Source of the DNA: Odontocerum albicorne
Lineage: Eukaryota > Arthropoda > Insecta > Trichoptera > Odontoceridae
Length of the DNA stretch: 64,000 bases
NCBI GenBank assembly: GCA_949825065.1
Contig: OX463864.1
Location: forward strand, 18,489,327-18,553,326
Reading direction: 5' to 3'
The notes beneath the pieces were generated by a model. That model was not told where the DNA came from, did no database searches, and saw only the letters and a program-made list of their open reading frames with translations. Below, in pieces: positions 1 through 11,900 of the stretch; position 1 is the stretch's first letter; every line of letters starts with the position of its first letter. The translations under genes were made by a program, and so were the position numbers.

Positions 1-500
1 CGATGCATTTTTTAGCTGACACTATACACACGTAATATTATCCAAATCAAAGCTATAAATAAAGTGCGACAATATAAGAAGCAATAATCGAAGAAAACAA
101 TAATCCATAAACAATGAAAAAGGCAATTAATTCAATACGCAATACGTGTACTTACAAAAAAAATATCGACGCAAAATACGTCATATTGATCGGGAGCAAT
201 CGTCATTAGAAACATGACCTTCAACACACCCGAACGTGTGGCGCTAATATTTAAAATGCTTTAAATTTCGACGGCGTCGAATCGGTCTGTTTAAATCCTT
301 CTTATGGATCAAGTACTTGAAGTTTTGATGATTTTAAAAGAGATGTCACTAGAGGACACGTTTTGTCTTATATTCAGGTTAAAAATTTTAAAGAAGATTT
401 AATTTTGACTAAGATATCGACACGCAAAGTTAGTGGCCACTTAAATGGCCGCTCGCCAGGACGGCACGTATTATGTATGGGCCAGTTAAGTGGTCCCCCG
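1..500. other. ABCD intron or upstream region, nothing recognised
   Basis: AT-rich single-copy-looking sequence. The short palindromic piece around 430-505 (complementary GGCCACTTAAATGGCC) may be a MITE relic but I cannot define ends. Confidence 0.3.
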
Positions 501-1510
501 CCGTGAAAGAGTTAATTAATTATAATTGAAGTTAAAAATTATAATAATTGAGATTTATTATAATTTAAGTAGGCAGACGATAGATCTAAATACTTTTCTA
601 TCTATGCACACAACTCTCGTCGTGTGCATATTCATATATATCCTCGTACATGCTCTTCTGTTTCTTAGACTTCGTACCTTTCCCTCAGTTAAAATTTTTC
701 ACCTTTGTGTTCCTCCTTCTATCGTCTTAAAAAAAGATATATTTTTTTCTATCGAATTATGTTTTGCTAAAATTAATGTTTTTTTTTAATTACATATATG
801 CCATCATACCGTGCTCCTTTTTAACCCTTCCCTTATGGTGATAAAAATAATACGCGTGCTCCGGTGTTGGGTAGTGAGTACGCGATAAGAAATTAGCGAT
901 TTTAAATCGGAAAAATTAGAACATTCATAGATAATCCCCTTAATTAATTATAATTGAAGTTAAAAATTATAATAATTGAGATTTATTTGCTGAAAACATT
1001 AAAAAACCATCTGGCAACGCTCACGGAACGGGCGTACGTCTAATCTATTTTCAAGTCCAGAAGACACTGCGGCGCGGAGCGGTACCCCGGCGTGGCTTAC
1101 GCTTGCGACGATTGAGACAATTGCGCTCCTCGCAATTCAGTGGAGTATGCAAGATTGAGATGCGAATATAGTGTCGCGCTTCCCGCATACTCTTCACCTA
1201 TCGTCAAGACGAGGCACTCGCAGCGTTTAAATGCGAATTTGTTTTCGATCTTTACAAAATACCTACGATGTAGTCGATATATTCTGATTATTATTAATAT
1301 TATTTTTTAAATCAACGCGTAAATATATTATGGAGGAATACCTAAAATCTTAACCTTGTATTTATTATATTTATAGAGATATTGATGGTTATTAGAAGCA
1401 ACGTGTAGAAGATACCCAACACAGGGAAGGAAAGGCTAAGGAATTATCCTGTTTGCAAATACATTTGTGTAGAAGTTTCAAAATAATACCGCAGCTGACA
1501 TTTTAAAATA

Positions 1511-1592
1511 ATACCGGGAATCGAACTCGCAACCGGGTTCATGTCAGAAGAGAGGCATTTTACCAACTACGCCATGTGGAGGTCATCAAATG
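1511..1592 (-). repeat. tRNA-derived SINE head
   Basis: On the minus strand it has an A box TGGCGTAGTTGG and B box AGTTCGATTCC about 35 bases apart, like the other SINE copies here. No CCA-flanked mature tRNA fold is evident, so a tRNA-derived SINE fits better than a tRNA gene. Confidence 0.65.
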
Positions 1593-2546
1593 TTATTACC
1601 CCGCGTCTAAATTCATGCATTTCTTTAGTATTTATTTATTAGGCTCCTGTCAGTCATTTTCCACGTCCAAGTTATCCTCTTATGCATCAAAGTTGATTAC
1701 AAGAGTATTGATTTTATGAAGAAAACATACATACATACAATCACGCCATCTCCCTGTTGGGGTAGGTAAAGACGACAGAGCGGCATACCTTCCTAACTCG
1801 ACACACATCGTTAGCCTCTTTCACGTTCATATACCTCACATGTTATTATAATTGATATTAACCCTTCCCTTACAGTGATAATATTGAAACGCGCGCTCCG
1901 GTGTTGGGTAGTGAGTACGCGATCAAAAATTAGCGATTTTAAATCGGAAAAATAAGAACATTCATAGATAATCCCCTTAATTAATTATAATTGAAGTTAA
2001 AAATTATAATAATTGAGATTTATTTGCTGAAAACATTAAAAAACCATCTGGCAACGCTCACGGAACGGGCATAGATCTAGTCTCGTTGCCAGCTCAACAG
2101 CTACTGCGGCGCGGCAGGGTTGGTGGCTAACTCGGGCGTGGCTTACACTTGCGAGGTTGAGACAATTGAGCTCCTCGCTATTCAGTGACGTATGCAAAAG
2201 TGAGATGCGAATATAGTGTCGCGCTTCCCGCATACTCTTCACCTATCGTCAAGACCCAAGATCGAGGCACTCACAGCGTTTAAATGCAAATTTGTTTCCG
2301 ATATTCACGAAATACTTACGATGTAGTCGATAAATTCTGATTATTATTAATATTATTTTTTAAATCAATGCGAAAATATATTATGGAGGAATACCTAAAA
2401 TCTTAACCTTGTATTTATTATATTTGTAGAGATATTCATGGTTATTAGAAGTAACGTGTAGAAGATACCCAACACAGGGAAGGAAAGGTTAAGGAATTAT
2501 CCTGTTTGCAAATACATTTGTGTAGAAGTTTCAAAATAATACCGCA

Positions 2547-2641
2547 GCTGACATTTTAAAATATTACCGGGAAACGAACTGGCAACCGGGTTCATGTCAG
2601 ACGGCAGGCATTTTACCAACTAGGCCATGTGGAGGTCGTCA
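2547..2641 (-). repeat. tRNA-derived SINE head (duplicate)
   Basis: The counterpart of the 1511 copy in the second tandem unit, with a few substitutions in the B box. Confidence 0.6.
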
Positions 2642-2879
2642 AATGTTATTATTACCCCACGTCTCAATTCATGCATTTCTTTATTATTTATTTATTAGGC
2701 TCCTGTCAGTCATTTTCTACATCCAAGTTACCCTCTTATACATCAAAGTTGATTGCAAGAGTATTGATTTTATGAAGAAAACATACATACATACAATCAC
2801 GCCATCTCCCTGTTGGGGTAGGTAAAGACGACAGAGCGGTATACCTTCCTAACTCGACACACATCGTTAGCCTCTTTCA

Positions 2880-3190
2880 CGTTCATATACCTCACATGTT
2901 ATTATAATTGATATTAATATATTAATATTATAATTGATATTAATATATTAACCTAACCTAACCTAACTCGACACACATCGTTAGCCTCTTTCACCTTCAT
3001 ATACCTCACATGTTATTATAATTGATATTAATATATTAATATTAATATATTAATATTATAATTGATATTAATATATCAACCTAACCTAACCTAACCTAAC
3101 TCGACACACATCGTTAGCCTCTTTCACGTTCATATACCTCACATGTTATTATAATTGATATTAATATATTAATATTATAAAATGAGATGC
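2880..3190. repeat. CCTAA tracts alternating with a 70-110 bp AT-rich repeat
   Basis: Two short (CCTAA)n tracts (about 2949-2968 and 3080-3100) alternate with copies of a segment containing CGACACACATCGTTAGCC and a run of ATTAATATATTAAT. The segment is the tail of the 1-kb duplicated unit, so the telomere-like motif seems to have spread with it. Confidence 0.7.
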
Positions 3191-3262
3191 ATTCATATTA
3201 AAAAATGCAATGCATTCATATTAAAAATTTAAATGCATTCGTATTACAAAATGAGATGCATT
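3178..3262. repeat. Short tandem repeat, ATGCATTCATATTA units
   Basis: Four degenerate units of about 25 bp with core TGCATTCATATTA. Nothing else is recognised from here to 3958. Confidence 0.6.
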
Positions 3263-3958
3263 TGGATGCAACCATTGAATGAATGCAACAGATGAATATT
3301 GCCAATTAAATGTTCAGAATGCATTGTGATTAGGAACTTGACATATTACAATAAATTAATATATTTTATGACTGAAATATTGAAATAAGATATTTATTAT
3401 TTGTTTTTTAATATAAAATGTAAATTAAAAACGTTTCAACATAAAACAATTTGTTTTATTTGAAATATGTAATTAGCATACAGTATCCAGGAGTGATGTT
3501 AATCAGCTGGTTTTTATCTGTTCTTGCCAACCGGTTGTACTAGAACTTTAATAGTATATTCAACCTCTAGATCAGGTATGGCCAAATTACGGCACTCGAG
3601 TTTCATTTTTGTGGCCCACGTACGGGAAAGAAAATATATTTAATTTTTATAAAGATCTTTATATAGAAAGATATTTTAAATTAATGCCCATTACCCGTTA
3701 CAAGTTTAATAGACGACACAATACAAAGTGAAGAATCAGGGTACTTGGCTTTAGTGCCACTGGAAATGACTATGTAGACCAATTTGTGAAAGACGTATCC
3801 TGTTGCATAAAGGGCAAGGAGCTTCAGTACTTGTAGGTTGTCTTCAGTACTTGCAAGTGAGATACGTAGAATAGATGCAACTGAAAGGTAATGCTCGAGA
3901 AGGATTTTACGAATTCCATGGACAGCAAGACGAACTAACGCATCCATTCTCGAAGTAA

Positions 3959-4255
3959 TGAGAATCACCGACAGATTGTCTACAATATCCCTTCAATGAG
4001 TCCTTGTATTCTTTGGGCACATTGATCGTGGGTAAGGAGACAGTTTGGAGAGGTTTGTGGTTACTAGAGGCGTGGAAGGACGACACACAGGAGGAAGAAT
4101 CCCAATGCATTGGACTGACCAAGTGAGATATACAACTGGACTACCCTTAACAACTGCCCTTCGAGCCGCGGAGTGCTTGGATAGATGAAGAGATGTCATC
4201 AGAGGCTATCATGGGAGTAATGATGCTCAGTCGTGAGCTACACGACAGGATAGAT
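3959..4255 (+). mobile_element. LINE reverse-transcriptase C-terminal relic
   Basis: The + strand encodes GVEGRHTGGRIPMHWTDQV and TTALRAAECLDR with frame breaks. This matches the extreme C-terminus of endonuclease/RT non-LTR elements (pattern GRxPxRWTDQ...LRAAEDR...W). Truncated at the 5' end. Confidence 0.55.
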
Positions 4256-4290
4256 GGTATAGACCATTAGAATTAGCATTAATCCAAATA

Positions 4291-5550
4291 ACACATCGAT
4301 CAATAAGTCCCGGGACTAACTACTAAAACAACATTTGTTTGCCAAAATTCTTCTTTATTCATCAACATAGTCTCCTTCAAGAGCGATACATTCATTCCAA
4401 CGCTTTCCTAACTTTTCTATGCCAGCCGTGTAGAACGATTTATCTTTGGTTTCAAAATAGGCGTTAGTTTCGGCAATCACTTCTTCATTGGAGCCAAATC
4501 TCTTTCCCTGCAGCATCTTTTTGAGGTCTGTGAACAGCCAATAGTCGGTGGGGGCCAAATCTGGAGAATACGGTGGGTGCGGAAGCAATTCGAAGTTCAA
4601 CTCATGCAATTTGGTCATCGTTACCATCGACTTGTGACACGGTGCATTGTCCTGATGAAAGAGAACTTTTTTCTTCTTTATATGGGGTCGTTTTTTGCAA
4701 TTTCTGCCTTCAAACGCTATGTAATATTCGCTATTGATGGTTTTACCCTATTAAAGGTGATCGATGAATATTATACCATTCGCATCCCAAAATATGGAGG
4801 CCATAACCTTTCGGGCCGACTGTTGAGTTTTTGGTCGCTTCCGACGACTTTCACCGGCTGCTCTCCACTCAGCTGACTGCCAATTTGATTCCGGAGTATA
4901 GTGGTGGATCCAAGTTTCATTCATTGTCACTTACCAATGCAAAAACTCCTGTTTATTTCGCGTAAACAGTGCCAAACAGCGCTCTGAATCATCGATGCGT
5001 TGTTGTTTCTGTTCCATTGCAAGCAAATGCGGCACCCATTTCGAAAAAAGCTTTTTCATGACCAAATGTTAATGCAAAATAGTGTAAACACTACCAAATG
5101 ATATCTTCAGGATGTCAGCTTTCTCACGCAACTTTACTTTGCGATTTTCTATCACGATTTTGAGTTTTTTTTTTGTTTTCTGGTGTAACAGCCTCATTTG
5201 GACGACCAGAGCGTTCAGCATCATTTGTGTCTGTACGACCGCGTTTAAAATCAGCATACCACCAACAAATGGTTGTTTTTGACAGAGCAGAGCCCGGATA
5301 ACACTTTTCAAGGTATTTTTTCCCATTAAAAAGCAATGTTTTATCAACACACGAAATTCGGTTTTTTCCATTGTTTTGAAAATAGCAAAAGTAACATCAC
5401 TAAAACCCCTGTTACTCAATTACACAATGCCGGAATGTCATGAAAGTTTGACACGTAACTTCTAATGGTTGGTACTAACTGAGAATGGTATGGATTTGTT
5501 ATTAGAAGCGCCATCTGTTGGTTAGTCCCGGGACTTATTGATCGATGTGT
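4291..5550 (-). mobile_element. mariner element, complete ends, broken transposase
   Basis: Perfect 30-bp terminal inverted repeats beginning ACACATCGATCAATAAGTCC, flanked by TA duplications at 4289-4290 and 5551-5552, total 1260 bp. Transposase runs on the minus strand: N-terminal MEKTEFRVLIKHCF, a helix-turn-helix region (SALSKTTICWWYADFKRG) in a second frame, and C-terminal LLPHPPYSPDLAPTDYWLF with the third catalytic Asp. Several frameshifts and stops make it non-functional. A truncated second copy is at 35965. Confidence 0.93.
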
Positions 5551-5786
5551 TACATAGGCAAAGTAAAAAGATTAATATTTACAAATACCACTTGATTTTA
5601 ATATAAAATAGACCTCTCTACCTTGAAAGGGACATTTAGCAATACGTGTACATACATATATCATAAATTAAATAGCGCCGATATTGTGGCACTTTTAAGG
5701 ACATAATAGACAAGCCAATATATCAGCGTGTGAGACTATGATGTATGGGTTAAACCTTGAATTGACATTAGTGTTTGGTTTTTCAG

Positions 5787-5970
5787 GAAATAGTGACCTT
5801 AGCTGGGTACACGCACCGAGTTGCATCCATGTTCCTGGTGTTCGAGGAGGTGTCTTCAGGGAAGTATATCAAAACTGCTGTGGACCAGACTTCCTCGCCC
5901 AAGATGAACTGCATTAACGGCAAGGATGATTTCCGGGTGGACTTTGCCAATGGGCAACCAATTGCCAGAG
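5787..5970 (+). CDS. ABCD: ABCD exon (last transmembrane-domain part to NBD linker)
   Basis: Starts after acceptor TTTTTCAG and ends at donor GTATTT (5971). It reads [15 protein letters not shown] and [15 protein letters not shown] and leaves one nucleotide of a Gly codon (61 codons + 1). The TLAGYTHRV segment corresponds to the conserved region after the last membrane helix of ABCD proteins. Confidence 0.9.
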
Positions 5971-8900
5971 GTATTTAACTAACGTGTAAAGAATAATGAA
6001 ATTAAACGAAAAAGAGTTCTATTATGTTGAAAGTAAGAATTACGTGTGACCCACTTGTCGTTGACTTTGTGTGGGGCACCTCGGAACTGTAAGCAGGTGG
6101 CTCGGGACCGCGAAGGATGGAAATCCATCTGTTCTCGGGCTGATGGTATTTCAACGGCTAGGCGTGCGAGAAACAGTCACCATGCTGAGAACATGCGTCA
6201 ACTCAGCAGGATCCACATGTCTGTGAGATCTGCGGGTTGGATTTCGCATCTAGGATCTGGTTGTTGAACCAGAAGATCACTTGATGGATGTGGAAGAGCA
6301 GCTTAAGATTGATGTTGGAGTAGCGAGGGGATTCTCGACTATGAGGCCCAGCTACGGCGGTGACGAGTGTTCCATTGACATTGTTTGAACACAAAAACCC
6401 TATTGGTAAAATGATTCCTGCTACGAAAACCAGGTCAAATGATTACTCTTCTTACCATTTATTTTTTAATATCTTCTTCTTCTTCATCTTATTTTAGGCC
6501 TGTTATGGTCCTGCATCATTGTTTGCCTCTTGTGACGTCGACTGCCAGCTGTCTTTCCATCTTTTGGGAGGTCGTCCTGGAAGTCTGCTTGCTTGGGGGA
6601 TACTGTCCCTGGCCATTCTTACGGCTCTTGGTTCCGCCATTCTGGATACGTGTTCGTTCCAGAACCTTCTTCTCTGTCGTCCCCATCTGACAATATCTTC
6701 AACTTCACACGTTCTTCGGATTTCTGTGTTTCGTACTCTATCACGAAGGGTTTTGCCAGCGATACTCCTGAGTACCTTCATTTCGCTGGTTCGAAGGAGA
6801 TTTTTGGTTCGGACAGTGTCGGCTCTGGACTCTATGCTGTATGTCATTATGGAGCGGACACAGGTCTTGTATATCCTCATCTTGCTTTGGATGTTCATAT
6901 ACTTGTTTTTCCAGATAGAGTTCTTTAAACATCCGGAAATATCTTACTAATGAAAATAATATCTTATTAATGAAAATTCATTAATTTTAGGTAAAATAAC
7001 ATACACAGACGACCTGTCGATCGACCTGATAGATGTGCCCATTGTAACGCCCAACTGCGACGTGATGGTGACCCGCATGAACCTACACATTGAACCAGGG
7101 CAGCATCTCATCATTACTGGACCCAATGGCTGTGGCAAGTCCAGGTACGATATCTACTAAGGGATTGTTAGCTGTATTATATGGCAAATAGAACTATGAC
7201 TCTATGCTTTAAATGAAATAGTACCAGAAACTGTTTTGCAGGTTCGTAATCTCGGAGTTATGTTTGATGAAAAGCTGAGTTTTTTTCCGCATGTAAATAA
7301 AATAATTCATGTGCTTTCTAAAGCTGCACACGTCACTCGTATCTCTAACACTAAGAGGCAAACCATTCCACACCATAGGACAGTAATGGTAAAAGCTCTG
7401 TCGTATTACCCCGCCCTATTGAATTGATTCGGAACAATTAGTTTGTTATATTATATGAAGACGAAATTGATTTTAAAGATCTACTCCTGTTAGAAGGAAC
7501 ATTGTTATCTTTGTTTGTGTGGTAGTCTTGCGAATATGTATCACAATGTGCTATTTGCCGTTCCTTGGTTCTAAATCTGAAGGCTCTATTAATGGGGCCG
7601 AAACAATGTCTCATGGCCACACTCGGACATATCCACATTATGAATCCAGATAAACTGATTTTATTTTTATTTTGTTTTATTAACGACACAACAGTGTCTT
7701 TTATATGCAAATGTATCACAAGTTATACAAGTACTTAAAATTATTAACAAAAAATACAAAACTTTATCTTAAACTAACATACGATGCGTATCCAGAAAGT
7801 AAGTGTACTGAGGCTCTCACGACCGGATGGATTTTATTTTCGACATGCTGGCTACACTTCCGTGTAGCCTGACCCTTCCCCTCCGCAACGAGACCGGTTC
7901 GAGGTCAGCACGTTGAGAAGTGTCGACGCGACAACACGTTTCGTGAAAAATGTCAATCCAATCTCCCGCCAAGTGCGAAATACGCGGCGTCATCCGTTAT
8001 CTCGTTTGGAAGGGAAAACCTCCGGTTGAGGTTTATAATGAGGTGAAAACTGCATATGGTGATAAAGCTATGAATCGTACGAGTGTGTACAAGTTGTGTC
8101 GCGTGTTTAAAAACGGTCACGTCACACCTCTTCACCCTCCGACAAAAAGTTCAAAACCACAATTTCAGCCAAGAAAATCATGGCATCCGTGTTTTGGGAC
8201 TGTCAAGGCATAATTTTAATTGAATATACTATATGCCTCAAGGGGAGACCATCAAGTCTGCAAGATACTGTGAGACCCTAAAAAAATTGCGGAGGGCGAT
8301 TCAGAACAAGAGGAGAGGCATGCTGACAAAGGGAGTCTGCCTGCTGCACGACAATGCCAGACCACACACGGCCAACGCCACGAAGGAACTGCTCGCCTCG
8401 TTTAAATGGGATGTCCTGAACCATCCCGCGCATTCCCCTGACCTAGCACCTTCAGATTACTATCTCTTTACCTCCCTGAAGCTGCACATGGGTGGAAAAA
8501 GGTTTTTTAACCGACGAGGAGGTAAAGGAGGAGGTGGAGAAGTGGACGGAGGGGTTGGCGGGAAACTACTTCGAGGAAGGCATCAAAAAGTAGATACCCC
8601 GCTTCACCACCTGCATTGAGAGGAATGGCGACTATGTCGAAAAATAGCTTACATATGTACTACGGTAACCACGTAATTTTTTTGTTTAAATAAAAAAAAT
8701 TGTAACCTACAAAAATTCAGTGCACTTACTTTCTGGATATGCCTCGTATATAGGAGATACAAAAGCAGTAGTAATAATATATTACAGTCATTGTTTAAAA
8801 TTATTAATATTAACATATATATTTAAGTTTAATATGTATATGTATACCACCAAATATTACCAAACTTCACCAAGCAGACTTACGTAATTGTCGAAAACTT

Positions 8901-11900
8901 ATTTTATAGTGGTTAAGAACTTAGATTTGTTTTTAGTGGAACAACGCTTACATAGAACAAAAATTGATATGTATCATGGAAATGAATGCTTTTACGTGTC
9001 CTTAAAGTTAATATGCTCCATTTTGTTACAATTCCAGTTTGTTCCGCATTGTGTCAGGACTATGGCCGGTGTACGCTGGAGAGCTGAGGATACCCCGGGT
9101 GTTCTCCGAGGAAGATGTGGACTCCCCTCGCACCAAGATCAACCCAGACGAGGAGAGGAGACCTACACTCTTTTACATCCCGCAGAGGTAGGAGCATTTT
9201 ACTTGATTTATTTTATTTTACTTTACATTTGATACTGGTTTAACCGAATAACATCAAATAATAAAATTATTAAAAGTCTAAATTTAGTAAAATATAACGA
9301 CAACAGGAACAATGTTAATCCCGCAGAAGTAGGAGCATTCTATTTGATTTATTTTATTTTACTTTACATTTGATACAGGTTTAACTCAATAACATCAAAT
9401 AATAAGAAAAGAATAAAATTATTAAAAGTCTAAATTTAGTAAAATATAACGACAACAGGAACAATGTTACTCCCGCAGAGGTAGGAGCATTCTATTTGAT
9501 TTATTTTATTTTACTTTACATCTGATAAGATAAGAATTAAATGTCTAAATTTAGTAAAATATAATGACAACAGGAACAATGTTACTCACGCCTCCCTGTC
9601 AAGTGACTCAGTTATAACTAAAAAGTTTATTAAGGATCGCAATCCTTAATTTATCCACTGAGACGTGGGAAATATCAATATCGGAAAATTCATTCAACAA
9701 GGTCATTCCGTATGTGAGTGTTGATGCTCTTAATAGTTCAGCTCGTGAATATGGCATTGGAAACAATCTTAATTCACGATGGCATAAATAATCGTACGGT
9801 ACATTAGAATTAAAGTTTGTTAGTGAACAAAGGGTTTGCAATTATTCCCGTTGCGTAGATTAATAGCTGCGTAGATTAACAGTTGCGTAGATTAACCGTT
9901 GCGTAGATTAACAGCTGCGTAGATTAACAGTTGCGTAGATTAACAGTTGCGTAGATTAACAGTTGCGTAGATGAACAGTTGCGTAGATTAACAGTTGCGT
10001 AGATTAACAGTTGCGTATATCTCTTCGAACACTTAAGAGTAATATTCAAGCATACCCATAAAAAAAAAGTGCGATAGAGCCGTGGGTAAAATCCATCCTC
10101 TTTACAATCAGCGGCGGCTGGTCTCGAGGTGTGTTGGTGCGCTGAACCGGAGAAATAATTCAGCAATAATTAAATGATATATTCGCAAACATGACTTCCG
10201 AAAATGTTAAATATTTGTATAGATTAAATACGTATAAGAATACTGACAAATAGTACGAGTATTTTTATTTAAGTAAAATTTTAAATATTCCTTTCAAATT
10301 GACCGGCCAAGTTTGCCAATACTATCGGAGCGATCTCCAATACGCACCGCACGGAAACGCTAATTCATAGAGGGTAGACAGAGATGTACAGTAAACTGTG
10401 AGATAGCGATATTTCATATTCGCTCAGCGTCTCGAGGTGCGTTGGTGCTCAGTGCACCAACGCACCTTGGGGTCCAGCCGCCGCTGATTGTAATAAAGGT
10501 GTTGCAGAAATCTCTTTTGAACTCTTAAGGAATTCTGGATTTCTCTCGGGTTCCAAATTATTGAGTCACTTTAATTTTCTGCAAACCAGTGAATTATAAA
10601 GATATCTCATAATAGCGCCAACATCAAATGCCTTAGAGACTTACCACAAATCATAGAACTTTATTGGCATTACATTGTTACTGTTGTTATTGCGACAGGA
10701 TTTTGAGTACTTGGGCTTTCAGGATGAATGACGTGTGGAAAAGATTTGTGTGGGCTCTCGAGTGTGGGTTTCTTCTTGTTCTTTTATATTTGTGTTGTTT
10801 TGTATTTGTGTTTCTGTATATTTTTGTGTTAATTTTTATTCTTGTGATTGTGTGCGGTATATTATGGGATGAACATTTTGGGTTTATTTTTGGTTCATTT
10901 TTGGTTTTACTTTTGTTTTTGTTTTTATTCTTATGATTGTTTGCGGTATATTATGTGATGAACAAGTTTGGTCTTTCTGGAGTGATGATGTGTGAAGAGT
11001 TTGATTCCGCATGATGTTTCCAGTTGTAATTGAGTGTCACTATTTGTCAGGTTGATGAGAACGTGCAACGGGGTTTTGTTTTTGTGTAATCAAAAATCGG
11101 AAAGAAGTATCGATTTATTTTTTCATGCTAAATATCCTCAGTGAGATACAGGCAAAAGCCTAGTTTACTGGGGATACGACAAATGGAAGGCGACAAACCC
11201 AGATCCATTAAAATAATGTATGTCTAAATTAAATTACCTGTTGTTTTTTCGCAAATGATGCATATTTCTTGTCATGTGTAATAATAAATAAATAAAATAA
11301 ACATAGTCTCAATATGATAACCAGATTGGTAGTGTCGACTTAAGGGTCTCTGAAACGTTTGATACATACAATGATCAATGACATTCTGTTCTATTTCACT
11401 TGCAGACCCTATCTATCCATCGGCACTTTGCTGGACCAGGTGATCTACCCGGAGACTCCCGAGGAGTTTGAAGCGAGAGAGCCGGGTGGAGAGGACAAGG
11501 TCCGGCGCATCCTCAGCCTCGTCTCCCTGGGGCACGTACTGGCCCGTGAGGGTCTGCACTCCCTGTGCGACTGGAGGAACATCCTCAGTGGAGGAGAGAA
11601 ACAGAGGATGGCTATGGCCAGGCTATTCTACCATAGGTAAGTGGAGATTTATTTTTGTTCTTTTTATGGCAGGATTGTTGCTATACCGTTCAGTTGGATC
11701 CCTCCACCATCCACGTTGTTATAGGGGACAAAATAAGCTACCATCAAGCTATAATCTAAGACATAAAATATTCTTTATTTTTTTATGAGTACGAAGTCAC
11801 TTAGCGATGAAGAAGGAACTGTCCAAAGGGACTTATTGCAATACAGTAGACTCCCGATTATCTGAGGGGGTACAGAAAAAAAATTGACCTCAATAAAAAA

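Larger units (their letters stand above)
821..2900. repeat. Tandem duplication of a 1.04-kb unit
   Basis: Units 821-1857 and 1858 to about 2894 are near-identical over their length (offset 1037). Both begin TTAACCCTTCCCTTA and both contain the same tRNA-like SINE head and the same CATACATACATACAATCACG stretch. A fragment of the unit (AATTATAATTGAAGTTAAAA) also occurs once at about 515. Lies in the ABCD upstream intron. Confidence 0.85.

Noticed and set aside
10664..10936. 90-residue hydrophobic ORF (possible membrane protein)
   Set aside because: It comes from a T/G-rich low-complexity tract inside an ABCD intron. Composition, not protein constraint, explains it.
11141..11310. LTR or LINE tail
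   Set aside because: Only an A/T-rich (TAAA)n-like end is visible. No coding trace or duplicated flank supports a specific class.
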